In this document: positions 1 to 8,592 of the stretch, one piece after another
Layout: each line of letters begins with the position of its first letter
Numbering within the stretch: position 1 is the stretch's first letter
Source of the DNA: Sedimenticola_A sp040506895
GTDB taxonomy: Bacteria > Pseudomonadota > Gammaproteobacteria > Chromatiales > Chromatiaceae
DNA length: 64,000 nucleotides
Assembly: GCA_040506895.1 (NCBI GenBank)
Contig: JBEVVY010000001.1
Coordinates: forward strand, 3,209,116 to 3,273,115
Direction: 5' to 3'
Translations under genes and position numbers: made by a program
Notes under the pieces: model-generated
The model's database searches: none
Seen by the model: only the letters and a program-made list of their open reading frames with translations
Told to the model about the DNA's origin: nothing

Positions 1-2
1 GA

Positions 3-161
3 CGACTGAAGGCGATGATCAATGCCTACGAGGAGTTTCGGACAGATGGACTGCTGCCTGCCAGTTACGAGGTGGTCTACGGTCATGCATGGGCGCCGGA
101 ACAACAGGAGCAGGGCGGTGTAACCACTGTGTCGGTCGACCAGATCGGAAGGATCAGCTGA
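3..161 (+). CDS. bioC: Malonyl-ACP O-methyltransferase BioC, C-terminal fragment
   Basis: Only the last 52 codons are in the window; the gene enters from the left edge. The frame ends with a YEVVYGHAWAPE stretch, which matches the conserved tail of BioC, the SAM-dependent enzyme that methylates malonyl-ACP at the start of pimelate synthesis for biotin. Its stop is 2 bases before the bioD ATG, so the two are almost certainly co-transcribed. The identification rests on this short tail plus the bioD neighbour; the methyltransferase fold itself lies outside the window. Confidence 0.8.
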   Translation, partial: RLKAMINAYEEFRTDGLLPASYEVVYGHAWAPEQQEQGGVTTVSVDQIGRIS

Positions 162-163
162 TC

Positions 164-838
164 ATGTCCGGCGGGTATTTTATTACGGGTACTGATACCG
201 AGTGCGGCAAGACCGAGATCACCCTTGGGCTGATGCATCTGCTACAGTCCAGGGGGCTGCGGGTGCTGGGCATGAAGCCTGTGGCCTCGGGGGCAGAGCA
301 GGCACCGGCGGGTTTGAGAAATGAAGATGCCGTGCGGATTCGCCGCCAGGCGACCTCCTCCATCTCCTACGAACTGGTCAATCCCTTCGCTTTCGAACCG
401 CCCATAGCCCCTCACCTGGCGGCTGAGCAGGCGGGGGTCGAGATCGACTTCGGGACGATTCAAAACTATTACCAGAAGCTCTCCAACCAGGCGGATCGTG
501 TCATCGTCGAGGGTGTTGGCGGCTGGCGGGTTCCGCTTGGGCCTCAACAGATGCTCTCCGACCTGGCTGTCGAACTTGGCCTGCCGGTGATTCTGGTGGT
601 GGGGCTTAAACTCGGCTGTATAAACCACGCCCTGCTCACTGCCGAATCGATCCAGGCTGCAGGTCTGCAGCTGGCAGGATGGGTCGCCAACGTCGCCGAT
701 CCCGGGATGCTCGAATCCCAGGGCAACCTGGATGCGCTGAAAACCCGTATCAATGCGCCGCTGCTCGGATTTGTGCCGCGGATGGAACAGCCAGATGCGG
801 CTGCTGTGGCGTCGCAACTCGACCAGGATCTGTTATGA
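164..838 (+). CDS. bioD: Dethiobiotin synthetase BioD
   Basis: ATP-dependent carboxylation of 7,8-diaminopelargonate to dethiobiotin, the penultimate step of biotin synthesis, cytosolic. The 224-residue protein is of normal family length. The P-loop GTDTECGKT is at residues 9-17, and the VEGVGGWRVPL stretch near residue 110 is the family Mg/ATP loop. I chose the ATG at 164: it follows bioC by 2 bases and puts the P-loop at the usual distance from the N-terminus, whereas the longer frame back to 89 overlaps bioC. Its last codons overlap the next gene by 4 bases (ATGA), indicating translational coupling. Confidence 0.95.
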   Translation: MSGGYFITGTDTECGKTEITLGLMHLLQSRGLRVLGMKPVASGAEQAPAGLRNEDAVRIRRQATSSISYELVNPFAFEPPIAPHLAAEQAGVEIDFGTIQNYYQKLSNQADRVIVEGVGGWRVPLGPQQMLSDLAVELGLPVILVVGLKLGCINHALLTAESIQAAGLQLAGWVANVADPGMLESQGNLDALKTRINAPLLGFVPRMEQPDAAAVASQLDQDLL

Positions 839-1776
839 AGGGACGCATTCTTCTGCTCACCAGCCTGCGGGCCGCAGAAGAGAAGGTGTGGCTTGCATCA
901 CTGAAGGCGGCGATGCCCGGCGAACGGATCGTGACCCGTCACCAGGCCGGGGATATGTCGGACATCGAGATTGCCATTGTCGCCAATCCTCCCAAGGGAG
1001 TGCTGGCAAGGCTGCCCGGCCTGAAGTGGGTGCAGAGTCTCTGGGCCGGTGTCGACATGCTGCTGGCAGACGAAACCTATCCCCGGGAGCTGCCCCTTGT
1101 CCGGCTGGTCGATCCGATGCTGTCCCGCTCAATGGCCGAAGCCGTGGCGACCCATGTTCTGGCCCTGCACCGCAGACTCCCACTCTATGCCGAACAGCAA
1201 CGCGATGGCGTGTGGTTGCAACATGATATGCCCATGGCCTCGGAACGCTGTGTCGGTGTCATGGGGCTGGGTGCCCTGGGCAGGGCAGCCGTTGAGATGC
1301 TCCTTGCTGTTGGCTTCAGGGTGATCGGTTGGAGCCGTTCAGCCAAACAGGTCGAAGGTGTTGAAACCTTCAGTGGCAGTGACGGTATGGGGGCCTTTCT
1401 CCGCCAGAGCGAGATCCTGGTGAACCTGCTGCCGCTGACCGATGAGACGCGGGGCATACTTGATAGGGCGCTTTTCAGGCAGTTGCCCAGGGGGGCGCAG
1501 CTGATCAATCTCGCCCGGGGTGCGCACCTGGTTGAAGATGACCTGCTCGATGCGCTTGAAGACGGAACAATCGGTCATGCCGTACTGGATGTCTTCGCAA
1601 CAGAGCCCCTGCCTTCTGGTCACCCCTTTTGGGTTAATTCCCGCATCACGCTCTCTCCTCACGTGGCGGCCCTGACCAACCGGGACAGTGCCTCGAAGAT
1701 CGTTGCTGACAATATCAGTCACTACCGAACGGATGGCGAATTGCCCGATACCGTGGATTTCGGAAGGGGTTATTGA
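835..1776 (+). CDS. D-isomer-specific 2-hydroxyacid dehydrogenase (glyoxylate/hydroxypyruvate reductase A-like)
   Basis: Predicted NAD(P)H-dependent reductase of 2-oxo acids such as glyoxylate or hydroxypyruvate, 313 residues. Visible features are the Rossmann GxGxxG motif in GVMGLGALGRAAVEML (around residue 140), the substrate-arginine segment LINLARGAHLVEDDL and the C-terminal LSPHVAAL with the catalytic His. The order and size resemble GhrA. It starts inside the bioD stop codon (ATGA), so it belongs to the biotin transcript even though no role in biotin synthesis is known. The substrate cannot be read from sequence. Confidence 0.85.
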   Translation: MKGRILLLTSLRAAEEKVWLASLKAAMPGERIVTRHQAGDMSDIEIAIVANPPKGVLARLPGLKWVQSLWAGVDMLLADETYPRELPLVRLVDPMLSRSMAEAVATHVLALHRRLPLYAEQQRDGVWLQHDMPMASERCVGVMGLGALGRAAVEMLLAVGFRVIGWSRSAKQVEGVETFSGSDGMGAFLRQSEILVNLLPLTDETRGILDRALFRQLPRGAQLINLARGAHLVEDDLLDALEDGTIGHAVLDVFATEPLPSGHPFWVNSRITLSPHVAALTNRDSASKIVADNISHYRTDGELPDTVDFGRGY

Positions 1777-1848
1777 GGATCACCTTTGGGTAAACGGATT
1801 CCTGTTCGCCCGCGACCCCGTCTGAATTCGCCGCGATAGGCGGGGAAG

Positions 1849-1873
1849 GCTCAAAGTAGACTATACTTTGAGC
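1849..1873. promoter_or_regulatory. 10-bp perfect inverted repeat upstream of the small Tat-type peptide gene
   Basis: GCTCAAAGTA and TACTTTGAGC flank a 5-base spacer. The repeat lies 87 bases before the peptide start and 73 bases after the preceding stop. There is no T-tract, so it looks more like an operator for a dimeric regulator than a terminator, but a weak terminator cannot be excluded. Confidence 0.45.
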
Positions 1874-1959
1874 TATACCATTTCAGGTCTTGATCGGCCA
1901 TATACGCCCATGGGCATTTTAAGTATCGTGGATGGTAACTGTGCTTGGGGAGTAACTTG

Positions 1960-2148
1960 ATGAAAGATATTAAGAAAAGCGTGAATCCCGATGTCCGGGA
2001 TATTGATGACGAACGCAGGAAATTCCTGAAACAGGCAGGAAAGGTCGCAGCAACAGCGCCTGCTGTGGTTCTGTTGATAAACACCAGCCTGAAGCCAACA
2101 GAAGCGCACGCAATGTATACATATGATCCGGGCTATCCGGACCTGTAG
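1960..2148 (+). CDS. Small twin-arginine signal peptide protein, unknown function
   Basis: A 62-residue product. After a charged leader it carries ERRKFLKQAG (twin-arginine consensus RRxFLK, around residue 19), then a hydrophobic stretch of about 15 residues and a TEAHA box that would suit signal peptidase. Cleavage there would leave only about 11 residues rich in Tyr, Pro and Asp. I chose the ATG at 1960 because GGGGAG precedes it by 7 bases; a TTG 15 bases upstream is also open. The next gene on the strand is a nucleotidyltransferase. I do not recognise a named family. The peptide could be exported, or the helix could serve as an anchor or be processed. Confidence 0.65.
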   Translation: MKDIKKSVNPDVRDIDDERRKFLKQAGKVAATAPAVVLLINTSLKPTEAHAMYTYDPGYPDL

Positions 2149-2214
2149 GGCCACGCAGAAGCTTCAGAGATTATTTAGTTGCAGGGTCAATGTTATTAAG
2201 CACCATATCTCTGT

Positions 2215-3411
2215 TTGCAGAATACAGATGTGAGTGTAGAAAACCATCTATTACTCGAGAGTCTTGGTCTTGGTGATAACAGAGAACGAGAGAGGCGTGT
2301 CAGGGCGTTTCTGCATGAAGATGTAGACTGGACTGCGCTGGTAGAGACCGCGCTTAAGCATCGGGTTGTTCCTCTCTTGTATCACTCCTTTTTGAGCCTC
2401 CCTGATGGATCAGTGCCTGAAGAAATTCTTCAGGCAATGGGCTACTTCGCGCGTTCGAGGGCAGAGTTCAGCCAGGATGCGACCAGGCAGTTATGCGCTG
2501 TGCTCGATGCACTCAGACAGCATGGTATTGAGGCAGTACCCATCAAAGGGCCGGTATTGGCATTGCAAGCCTACAACCAGGTCGGCATGCGGGATTACCG
2601 TGATCTCGATATCCTGGTGCGGAAAGAAGACTACCCTGCGGTCAATGCCTGCCTGGTCCGACTGGGTTACAAAAGAGAGAAGTGGAAGACCGACCTCAAA
2701 GCAATGGCCTCGTGGAATTACTATGGGCAGGATATTTTCTTTCATCCGCAAGGCCATACATCGATTGAACCACATTGGTTGTTGGCGCCATCGACTTTTA
2801 ATATTCAACTGGATTTCGATCTCCTTTCTGACCGTGAATACAGCCTAAGTCTCAATGGGCTGTCTATGCCTGTACTCTCTGTCGAGAACCAACTTCTCGT
2901 ACTGTGCGTGCATGGCTGCAAGGAACAGTGGATTTATCTGCGGCAGATATGTGACCTGGCCTACCTGGTGGTCAATAACCCCGAACTTGACTGGTTATAC
3001 CTGTTGGATAGGGCCAGTCGAAACAACTGTTTGCGCATGTTGCATATAGGACTGTACCTGGCCTATATCATGCTTGGGTTACCGCTTCCCAAGGCAGTTA
3101 TTGATTCCATAAAAAGCGATGAAACAGCAATTGAACTGGCTGGTAGGGTTGCAGCGGATATGTTCAATGACCAGCGAAGGCACCCTGATATCTACTCTGT
3201 TAACCGGTTTCGGTTCCGTATGCGGGACAGAGTGCGTGATGCAGTGATAAATGCCGTAAAAGCGTGGAGCATGCCTTCCGACAAGCATTTCAAGATGATA
3301 ACGCTGCCCCGGTTTTTAACAGGAGGCTATTTCATCGTTAAAATCATCCATGATTCACTTATGTTGCCAGCCTGGCGCATTTTCAAGATATTCAAAAGGA
3401 AGGAGACGTGA
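2215..3411 (+). CDS. Nucleotidyltransferase family protein (PF14907-like)
   Basis: A 398-residue cytosolic protein. VPIKGPVLALQAY followed by GMRDYRDLDILVR (around residues 108-140) matches the uncharacterised nucleotidyltransferase family in which DxD acidic residues bind metal and NTP. The C-terminal half is helical with no clear second domain. Family members often sit in peptide-modification or polysaccharide clusters, but the substrate here is unknown. The start is uncertain: the open frame begins at TTG 2215, GTG 2230 is also possible, and neither has a clear ribosome site. The preceding 62-residue peptide gene on the same strand may form a pair with it. Base composition is AT-richer than in flanking genes. 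Confidence 0.7.
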   Translation: MQNTDVSVENHLLLESLGLGDNRERERRVRAFLHEDVDWTALVETALKHRVVPLLYHSFLSLPDGSVPEEILQAMGYFARSRAEFSQDATRQLCAVLDALRQHGIEAVPIKGPVLALQAYNQVGMRDYRDLDILVRKEDYPAVNACLVRLGYKREKWKTDLKAMASWNYYGQDIFFHPQGHTSIEPHWLLAPSTFNIQLDFDLLSDREYSLSLNGLSMPVLSVENQLLVLCVHGCKEQWIYLRQICDLAYLVVNNPELDWLYLLDRASRNNCLRMLHIGLYLAYIMLGLPLPKAVIDSIKSDETAIELAGRVAADMFNDQRRHPDIYSVNRFRFRMRDRVRDAVINAVKAWSMPSDKHFKMITLPRFLTGGYFIVKIIHDSLMLPAWRIFKIFKRKET

Positions 3412-3442
3412 ATCGTTGTGAATCACGTGAAAGGGGTATTTC

Positions 3443-4030
3443 TCAATCCCGCTCTTCGCTTTCATTCGGTTTAAAAAAGCCGCGCGCCAATCCTGCCCGG
3501 TAGACAATGGCCTCGAACCTCTTTGAAAACAGTTCGAAAAAGGTGACGTGTCTGTAGCGTGCGATCACAAGTGCAACAATAAAGAATCCAACGCCAATAA
3601 GAGAGTTAACAGGTGAGCTGAGTAGCCACTGTCCCGACCAGGTCAGTTGGATATCGGGGAATAGCGGGTAGAGGTAGGGTATTGGCCACTGGTAACCGTC
3701 GGGCCCCTTGGAGCCGGCGATGTCACACAGGAGGTGTGCGTGGAAGGCCAGCAGTGAGAGCAGAAACACCGCAAGAGAGCGCCTGCAGAGGGCTGCCGCA
3801 AGCAGGGAGATCAACAGGCCGGCAAACAGGTTGTGAGCAAGGATGTGGTGATACTCGCCGTAGAACCTGGTCGCATGGCCGAAGTATGGGGCGACCCTGT
3901 CGATGATAATGCCCAGCCCATCCAGGTCGGGTATGACGCCGGCCGCAGTAATTGCTATCCGGCTTCTGCGGTCCAGTACCGCCCCGTTGGCGACAACCCA
4001 GCTGATAATTAAGTGCTGACCCGGTGACAT
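3443..4030 (-). CDS. YdjM-like membrane-bound metal-dependent hydrolase
   Basis: A polytopic inner-membrane protein of 195 residues. Motifs run in family order: the N-terminal GQHLIISWVVANGAV, then GVIPDLDG, HHILAHNL and FHAHLLCD, whose His/Asp residues form the predicted metal site of the YdjM / PF04307 family. I placed the start at the ATG of MSPGQHL because homologues begin there; in-frame ATGs at 4072 and 4096 would add 14 or 22 residues. It is divergent from the GTPase gene at 4157 and converges on the nucleotidyltransferase. The biological substrate is unknown. Confidence 0.7.
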   Translation of the reverse strand: MSPGQHLIISWVVANGAVLDRRSRIAITAAGVIPDLDGLGIIIDRVAPYFGHATRFYGEYHHILAHNLFAGLLISLLAAALCRRSLAVFLLSLLAFHAHLLCDIAGSKGPDGYQWPIPYLYPLFPDIQLTWSGQWLLSSPVNSLIGVGFFIVALVIARYRHVTFFELFSKRFEAIVYRAGLARGFFKPNESEERD

Positions 4031-4156
4031 CTGCGCAAAGCCCAGTCCCGTTGATCTCTTATATCGAAGCATAGTCCCTGTAAATCGTGGGTACATGGCG
4101 CCGCGCCAAATTTCCCAGAGTGTCTATATTCTGGGTAAAGGGGCGAGGAGGCTGGC

Positions 4157-5509
4157 ATGGACGAAACACTCTCCAGGCGCGTTCTCATCATGGGTGCCGC
4201 CGGTCGTGATTTTCACAACTTCAACCTGGTCTACAGGAATGACCCCTCTGTACGCGTCGTTGCCTTCACCGCGACCCAGATTCCCGATATCGCCGGCCGT
4301 TGCTATCCGCCACTTCTGGCTGGCGACCGCTATCCCGAAGGCATCCCCATACTGGAAGAGTCTGAGCTCGAGCGGTTGATCCGGGAAGAGGACATCGACC
4401 AGGTGGTTTTCGCCTACAGCGATGTCAGCAAGAACCACGTGATGCACACCGCATCCAGGGTGCTCGCGGCAGGGGCCGACTTTCTGCTGCTGACGCCCGG
4501 GCGCACCATGCTCAGTTCGAAGGTGCCGGTGATTGCAGTCTCAGCCGTGCGTACCGGCTGTGGCAAGTCGCCGCTCAGCCGCTGGCTGTCGAAACGCCTG
4601 AAGGCCAGGGGCTTGCGTATCGGTGCCATGAGACACCCCATGCCCTATGGTGATCTCTCCCGCCAGGTGGCCCAGCGCTTCGAGACAGTGGCTGAGCTGG
4701 ACGCCGCCGATTGCACCGTGGAAGAGCGCGAGGAGTACGAGCCCCACCTGGCCCATGGAAACCTGGTCTATGCCGGCGTGGATTACGAACGCATTCTGGA
4801 GATGGCTGAGCGGGAGGTGGACGTGATCATCTGGGACGGCGGCAACAACGACGCGCCGTTCCTCAGGCCTGACCTGCATATCGTGCTGGTCGATCCCCTG
4901 CGGCCGGGGCACGAGTGCAGCTATTTTCCGGGTGAAACAGTGTTGAGAATGGCCGACCTGGTGGTCATCTCCAAGTCTGACTCCGCCGAGGCGGGCAACG
5001 TGGAACAGGTGATCTGCAATGTGCAGCAGATCAACCCCGGCGTACCCATCGCACGCGGCTCCCTGCCGATCACCCTGGATGACCCCGATGCGGTGAAGGG
5101 TCAGCGTGTCCTGGTTGTGGAGGATGGTCCCACGACCACCCATGGGGGCATGGCTTATGGGGCCGGTTACATGGCTTCAGTGGAGGCCGGTGCAGGGTGG
5201 ATCGTCGATCCGAGAGAGTCGGCTGCAGAGGAGGTACAGTCGGTATACGCAGCCTACGATCATATCGGCAAGGTGCTGCCCGCCGTGGGTTACCATCCCC
5301 GCCAGTTGAGAGCACTGGAGGAGAGCATCAATGGGGCCGATGCGGATCTGGTAGTCATCGGTACCCCCTGTGATCTCTCTGCATTGATCGAGGTGAACAA
5401 GCCGATTGTGCGGGCACGCTACGAGTTCGCAGAGTTGGGCGAGCCGATACTGGGTGAAGCGATTGACCGGTTCATTGCGACCATCGGATCCAGAGGTACG
5501 GAGCGGTGA
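4157..5509 (+). CDS. COG2403-type GTPase, cyclic 2,3-diphosphoglycerate synthetase-like
   Basis: A 450-residue cytosolic protein. The N-terminus is a Rossmann-like segment (VLIMGAAGRDFHNFN, residues 9-23) and a P-loop RTGCGKSP lies at about 132-139. A later IIWDGGNND acidic motif and VVISKSD resemble a GTPase Walker B and N/TKxD. This architecture is that of archaeal cyclic-2,3-diphosphoglycerate synthetases and their bacterial homologues of unknown role. The stop overlaps the start of carbamate kinase (GTGA), so the two are translationally coupled and may act together on a phosphoryl or carbamoyl substrate. The enzyme activity in bacteria is not something I can infer. Confidence 0.75.
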   Translation: MDETLSRRVLIMGAAGRDFHNFNLVYRNDPSVRVVAFTATQIPDIAGRCYPPLLAGDRYPEGIPILEESELERLIREEDIDQVVFAYSDVSKNHVMHTASRVLAAGADFLLLTPGRTMLSSKVPVIAVSAVRTGCGKSPLSRWLSKRLKARGLRIGAMRHPMPYGDLSRQVAQRFETVAELDAADCTVEEREEYEPHLAHGNLVYAGVDYERILEMAEREVDVIIWDGGNNDAPFLRPDLHIVLVDPLRPGHECSYFPGETVLRMADLVVISKSDSAEAGNVEQVICNVQQINPGVPIARGSLPITLDDPDAVKGQRVLVVEDGPTTTHGGMAYGAGYMASVEAGAGWIVDPRESAAEEVQSVYAAYDHIGKVLPAVGYHPRQLRALEESINGADADLVVIGTPCDLSALIEVNKPIVRARYEFAELGEPILGEAIDRFIATIGSRGTER

Positions 5510-6408
5510 AGGTCATTGCGCTTGGTGGTAATGCGCTGGTCAGGCGGGGAGAGCCTGCGGAGATGAAGCTGCAGCGTCACAACGTGGCACATGCGATCGA
5601 TGCTATCGCCGGGTTTGCAAGTGAAGGTCCCCTCGTGATCACTCACGGTAACGGCCCCCAGGTGGGTCTGCTGGCGTTCCAGGCCCAGGCCTGTGCGACG
5701 GTAACCCCCTATCCACTGGATGTGCTCAATGCCGAGACCGAGGGAATGCTCGGCTACCTTATCGAGCGTGCCCTATGCAACCGGCTGCCGGGACGCGAGG
5801 TGGTCAGCCTGCTCACCCAGGTACAGGTCGACCCGGGCGATCCGGCATTCGTACAGCCGAGCAAGCCTATCGGGCCCCTCTATGATATCGAGCAGGCGGG
5901 GCGGCTCAACGAACTCTACAACTGGTCTGTGGCCCGTGACGGGAAGGGCTTCAGGCGGGTGGTGCCGTCCCCCGAGCCTTTGGCCATCCTTGAAATGCAG
6001 GCAATCAGGCTGCTGCTGGATTCCGGTGCAGTAGTGGTCTGTGCAGGTGGAGGCGGTATACCGGTTGCAGAGACGGGCGATGGTCTGATGGTGGGTGTGG
6101 AAGCGGTGATCGACAAGGACCTCGCCAGTGCCCTGTTGGCCATTGAGCTCAATGCCGATCAACTGCTGCTGTTGACCGATGTGGATGCGGTCTATCTCGG
6201 TTGGGGAAGTGACGGTGCCGAACCGGTCGGCGAGGCGACGGTATCTCAGTTGCGAGGCCATTCATTTGCCCCTGGCTCCATGGGGCCCAAGGTGGAGGCG
6301 GCCTGCAGGTTCGTCGAGCGCAGTGGTGGGCGGGCCTTTATCGGTCGGCTGGAAGATGCAAAGGAGATTGTCGAGGGCAGGGTGGGTACACGTGTAGTGC
6401 CCGGCTAG
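5506..6408 (+). CDS. arcC: Carbamate kinase
   Basis: Interconverts carbamoyl phosphate plus ADP with carbamate plus ATP. The 300 residues match the family length, with the amino-acid-kinase motifs GGNALVRRG at the N-terminus, THGNGPQVG near residue 45, VCAGGGGIPV near 180 and the LLLLTDVDAVY strand. Translation begins at a GTG overlapping the preceding stop. There is no arcA, arcB or arcD nearby, so this is not a standard arginine-deiminase operon; its partner is the COG2403 GTPase. The gene symbol follows the family and not a demonstrated arginine pathway. Confidence 0.9.
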   Translation: MKVIALGGNALVRRGEPAEMKLQRHNVAHAIDAIAGFASEGPLVITHGNGPQVGLLAFQAQACATVTPYPLDVLNAETEGMLGYLIERALCNRLPGREVVSLLTQVQVDPGDPAFVQPSKPIGPLYDIEQAGRLNELYNWSVARDGKGFRRVVPSPEPLAILEMQAIRLLLDSGAVVVCAGGGGIPVAETGDGLMVGVEAVIDKDLASALLAIELNADQLLLLTDVDAVYLGWGSDGAEPVGEATVSQLRGHSFAPGSMGPKVEAACRFVERSGGRAFIGRLEDAKEIVEGRVGTRVVPG

Positions 6409-6415
6409 TGGGTGT

Positions 6416-6850
6416 TCAGTGGTGGATCACTTCCCATGGCGCCACAGGCCCTTTGACACGTCTGAAGACAGGGTGAAGCCTCACCCGTTTGACCTGCTGC
6501 AACTCCCTGTACAGGGCAGGATCACGAATTTTCAACTTACCCAATAGATGCTGGACTTCGTATGTCACCTGGCCACCGGTAACGGGGATCTTGGTATCGC
6601 TTCTGTCGTGGGCTATTTTCTTGCTGTCGAATTTATAGCCGCGCCTGTCCGCCTCGTCGAACACGTGCCACAGGTAGGTGGCAATGGCCGACACAGGGTC
6701 ACTGCACTCCTTGAAGCGGGTCAGCTGGGGATGGTTGCGATAACCCCTGGTCTTCCCCAGCAACACGTTCTGGGCAAGCAGTGTTTCACGCCAGAGGGCG
6801 ACCAGACCCTTGCTGTCCAGATAGCGTGGATGTATGGACCAGATTCTCAT
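6416..6850 (-). CDS. Pyrimidine dimer DNA glycosylase / endonuclease V family protein
   Basis: A 144-residue protein whose N-terminus MRIWSIHPRYLDSKGLVALW matches the PF03013 family (T4 DenV-like and bacterial homologues), which excises UV-induced pyrimidine dimers. Also visible are LLAQNVLLGKTRGYRNHPQL and a C-terminal HPVFRRVKGPVAPWEV. It converges on arcC with 7 bases between stops and has its own start region next to the insertion sequence. There are no phage genes nearby, so this is probably a chromosomal repair gene and not prophage cargo. Confidence 0.8.
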   Translation of the reverse strand: MRIWSIHPRYLDSKGLVALWRETLLAQNVLLGKTRGYRNHPQLTRFKECSDPVSAIATYLWHVFDEADRRGYKFDSKKIAHDRSDTKIPVTGGQVTYEVQHLLGKLKIRDPALYRELQQVKRVRLHPVFRRVKGPVAPWEVIHH

Positions 6851-6995
6851 ATGTGGCAGCTCAGGTTCAGCTAGGCAGGCAGTGCCAGTTTCGCCAGCCC
6901 GTCGAGAAAAGTAAGTATCAAGAATATTATGTGAACATAGATTCTGATAAAAGCGGACATTCCATTTGTGCGGTGCAATGGGCTGAGAACGGCTT

Positions 6996-7013
6996 ATTCT
7001 GTTGAAAAACTCC
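6996..7013 (+). repeat. IS left inverted repeat
   Basis: ATTCTGTTGAAAAACTCC, the exact reverse complement of the right end at 8575-8592. Confidence 0.9.
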
Positions 7014-7074
7014 CCGACCTGGCTGCTCTAATGAGATAATCTTTCCTAGTTGATTAATCTGAGGATTGTCACTG

Positions 7075-8460
7075 ATGATGGGGCAGCAACCACCAGATCA
7101 GAATACTCTGTTTTACGATTTCTGCATTGAACAACACATCCCACCTGATCACTTGTTAAGGCAGATTGACCAGGTACTTGATCTCAGCGAACTGCGTCAT
7201 CATTTATCCTCTTACTACAGCACCACTGGCCGCCCCTCTGTTGATCCAGAACTCATGCTGCGTATGCTCATTGTGGGTTACTGCTATGGGATCCGTTCAG
7301 AAAGGCGTCTTTGTGAAGAGGTACATTTAAACCTGGCCTACCGCTGGTTTTGCGGTCTCGGCCTGGAAGGCCATGTGCCGGATCATTCCACATTTTCAAA
7401 GAACCGCCATGGCCGGTTCCGCGACAGTGATACCTTTCGGTTTCTGTTTGAAGATGTTGTTGGACGCTGCATGGCAGAGGGCTTGGTTGCGGGCGAAGGC
7501 TTCGCTACTGATGCGAGCGTTATCAAGGCAGATGCCAATCGCCAGCGAGGCGTCCCTGGCAGTAAGGCCATGGATTGGCTCGATATCGAACAAGCCAGTC
7601 GGCCGGTACGTGAATATCTCGATGCTTTAGATAAAGAAAACGCCACTAGAACGCCACCCAAGAACATATCCCTCACGGATCCCCAGGCACGCTGGACAGC
7701 TGCGCCAGGCGGCCCAGCCTTTTATGCCTACTCCACCAATTACCTGATTGATATCGAGCACAATATTATCTTGGATGTTGAGCCAACACCGGCTCATCGA
7801 ACCGACGAGGTCAACAGTACCAAGCAGATGCTTGAACGGGTTGAAGCGAGGTATGAACTAAAGCCTGATCGACTTATTGGTGATACAGCCTATGGTACTG
7901 CACCGATGCTTGAATGGCTCGTCAAGGGCAAACAGATTGAGCCCCATGTTCCAGTATGGGATAAATCAGATAGAAACAAAGAGACGTTCAGTCGATCTGA
8001 TTTTATCTGGGATGCAAGTGCAAACTGTTATCAATGCCCGGCAGGTAAACGCTTAGAGGGCAGGCGGCGTAATTTTAAAAAGCTTCGTACGACTGTCACG
8101 AAAGCAAACACCATTATCTATCGTGCCAGCATACAAGATTGCAAGTCGTGCCAGCTTAAATCCCAATGCTGTCCCAATACTACATTCCGGAAGATTGCCC
8201 GCAGCATCTATGAAGACTCACGCGATGCCGCTAGGAAAATCTCCGAAACACCGCAATACCTGCAATCACGAAAAGACAGAAAGAAAGTTGAAGTGTTGTT
8301 TGCTCATCTCAAGCGCATTATGAAGATGGATCGGCTGAGGCTGCGAGGACTCACTGGTGCGAACGATGAGTTCTTGTTGGCAGCTACGGTACAGAACCTT
8401 AAAAAGCTGGCTCAATTGCGATACAAACCTCCTGATTACGGGGTAAGTGCGCCTACATGA
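7075..8460 (+). CDS. IS1182 family transposase
   Basis: A 461-residue DDE transposase. An N-terminal DUF772-type helical region (around RPSVDPELMLRMLIVGYCYG) is followed by the catalytic triad: Asp of GFATDAS (about residue 146), Asp of IGDTAYG (about 270) and Glu of KKVEVLFAHLK (about 406). Between them lie zinc-finger-like cysteines (CYQCP and CKSCQLKSQCCP). I chose the ATG at 7075, which has GAGGA 9 bases upstream; a TTG at 7066 is also in frame. There is no frameshift or stop, so it is probably active. Confidence 0.92.
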   Translation: MMGQQPPDQNTLFYDFCIEQHIPPDHLLRQIDQVLDLSELRHHLSSYYSTTGRPSVDPELMLRMLIVGYCYGIRSERRLCEEVHLNLAYRWFCGLGLEGHVPDHSTFSKNRHGRFRDSDTFRFLFEDVVGRCMAEGLVAGEGFATDASVIKADANRQRGVPGSKAMDWLDIEQASRPVREYLDALDKENATRTPPKNISLTDPQARWTAAPGGPAFYAYSTNYLIDIEHNIILDVEPTPAHRTDEVNSTKQMLERVEARYELKPDRLIGDTAYGTAPMLEWLVKGKQIEPHVPVWDKSDRNKETFSRSDFIWDASANCYQCPAGKRLEGRRRNFKKLRTTVTKANTIIYRASIQDCKSCQLKSQCCPNTTFRKIARSIYEDSRDAARKISETPQYLQSRKDRKKVEVLFAHLKRIMKMDRLRLRGLTGANDEFLLAATVQNLKKLAQLRYKPPDYGVSAPT

Positions 8461-8574
8461 GGCAAAACCAAACCGATTAATCCAAAAACTGCCATCGAAA
8501 ACCGATGGCAAGCCCTGAAAGGGAAAAAACGAAGCGATTTATACTCGCCGGAAGCTCCGGCCGTCTTCATCAAT

Positions 8575-8592
8575 GGAGTTTTTCAACAGAAT
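8575..8592 (-). repeat. IS right inverted repeat
   Basis: GGAGTTTTTCAACAGAAT, an 18-bp perfect inverted copy of the left end. Confidence 0.9.

Larger units (their letters stand above)
6996..8592 (+). mobile_element. IS1182-type insertion sequence, apparently complete
   Basis: A 1597-bp element bounded by perfect 18-bp inverted repeats and containing a single uninterrupted transposase gene. CGGCT occurs on both sides (6990-6994 and 8593-8597), a possible target duplication, but the left copy is separated from the repeat by one extra T, so the duplication is not certain. Between the transposase stop and the right end is a 7-bp hairpin (8491-8509) that may terminate transcription. The intact frame and identical ends indicate recent insertion. 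It sits at the left edge of the AT-richer signalling island. Confidence 0.88.

Noticed and set aside
6416..6850. T4 DenV-like glycosylase as a sign of prophage
   Set aside because: No phage structural, lysis or integrase genes nearby; the family is also chromosomal in many bacteria.
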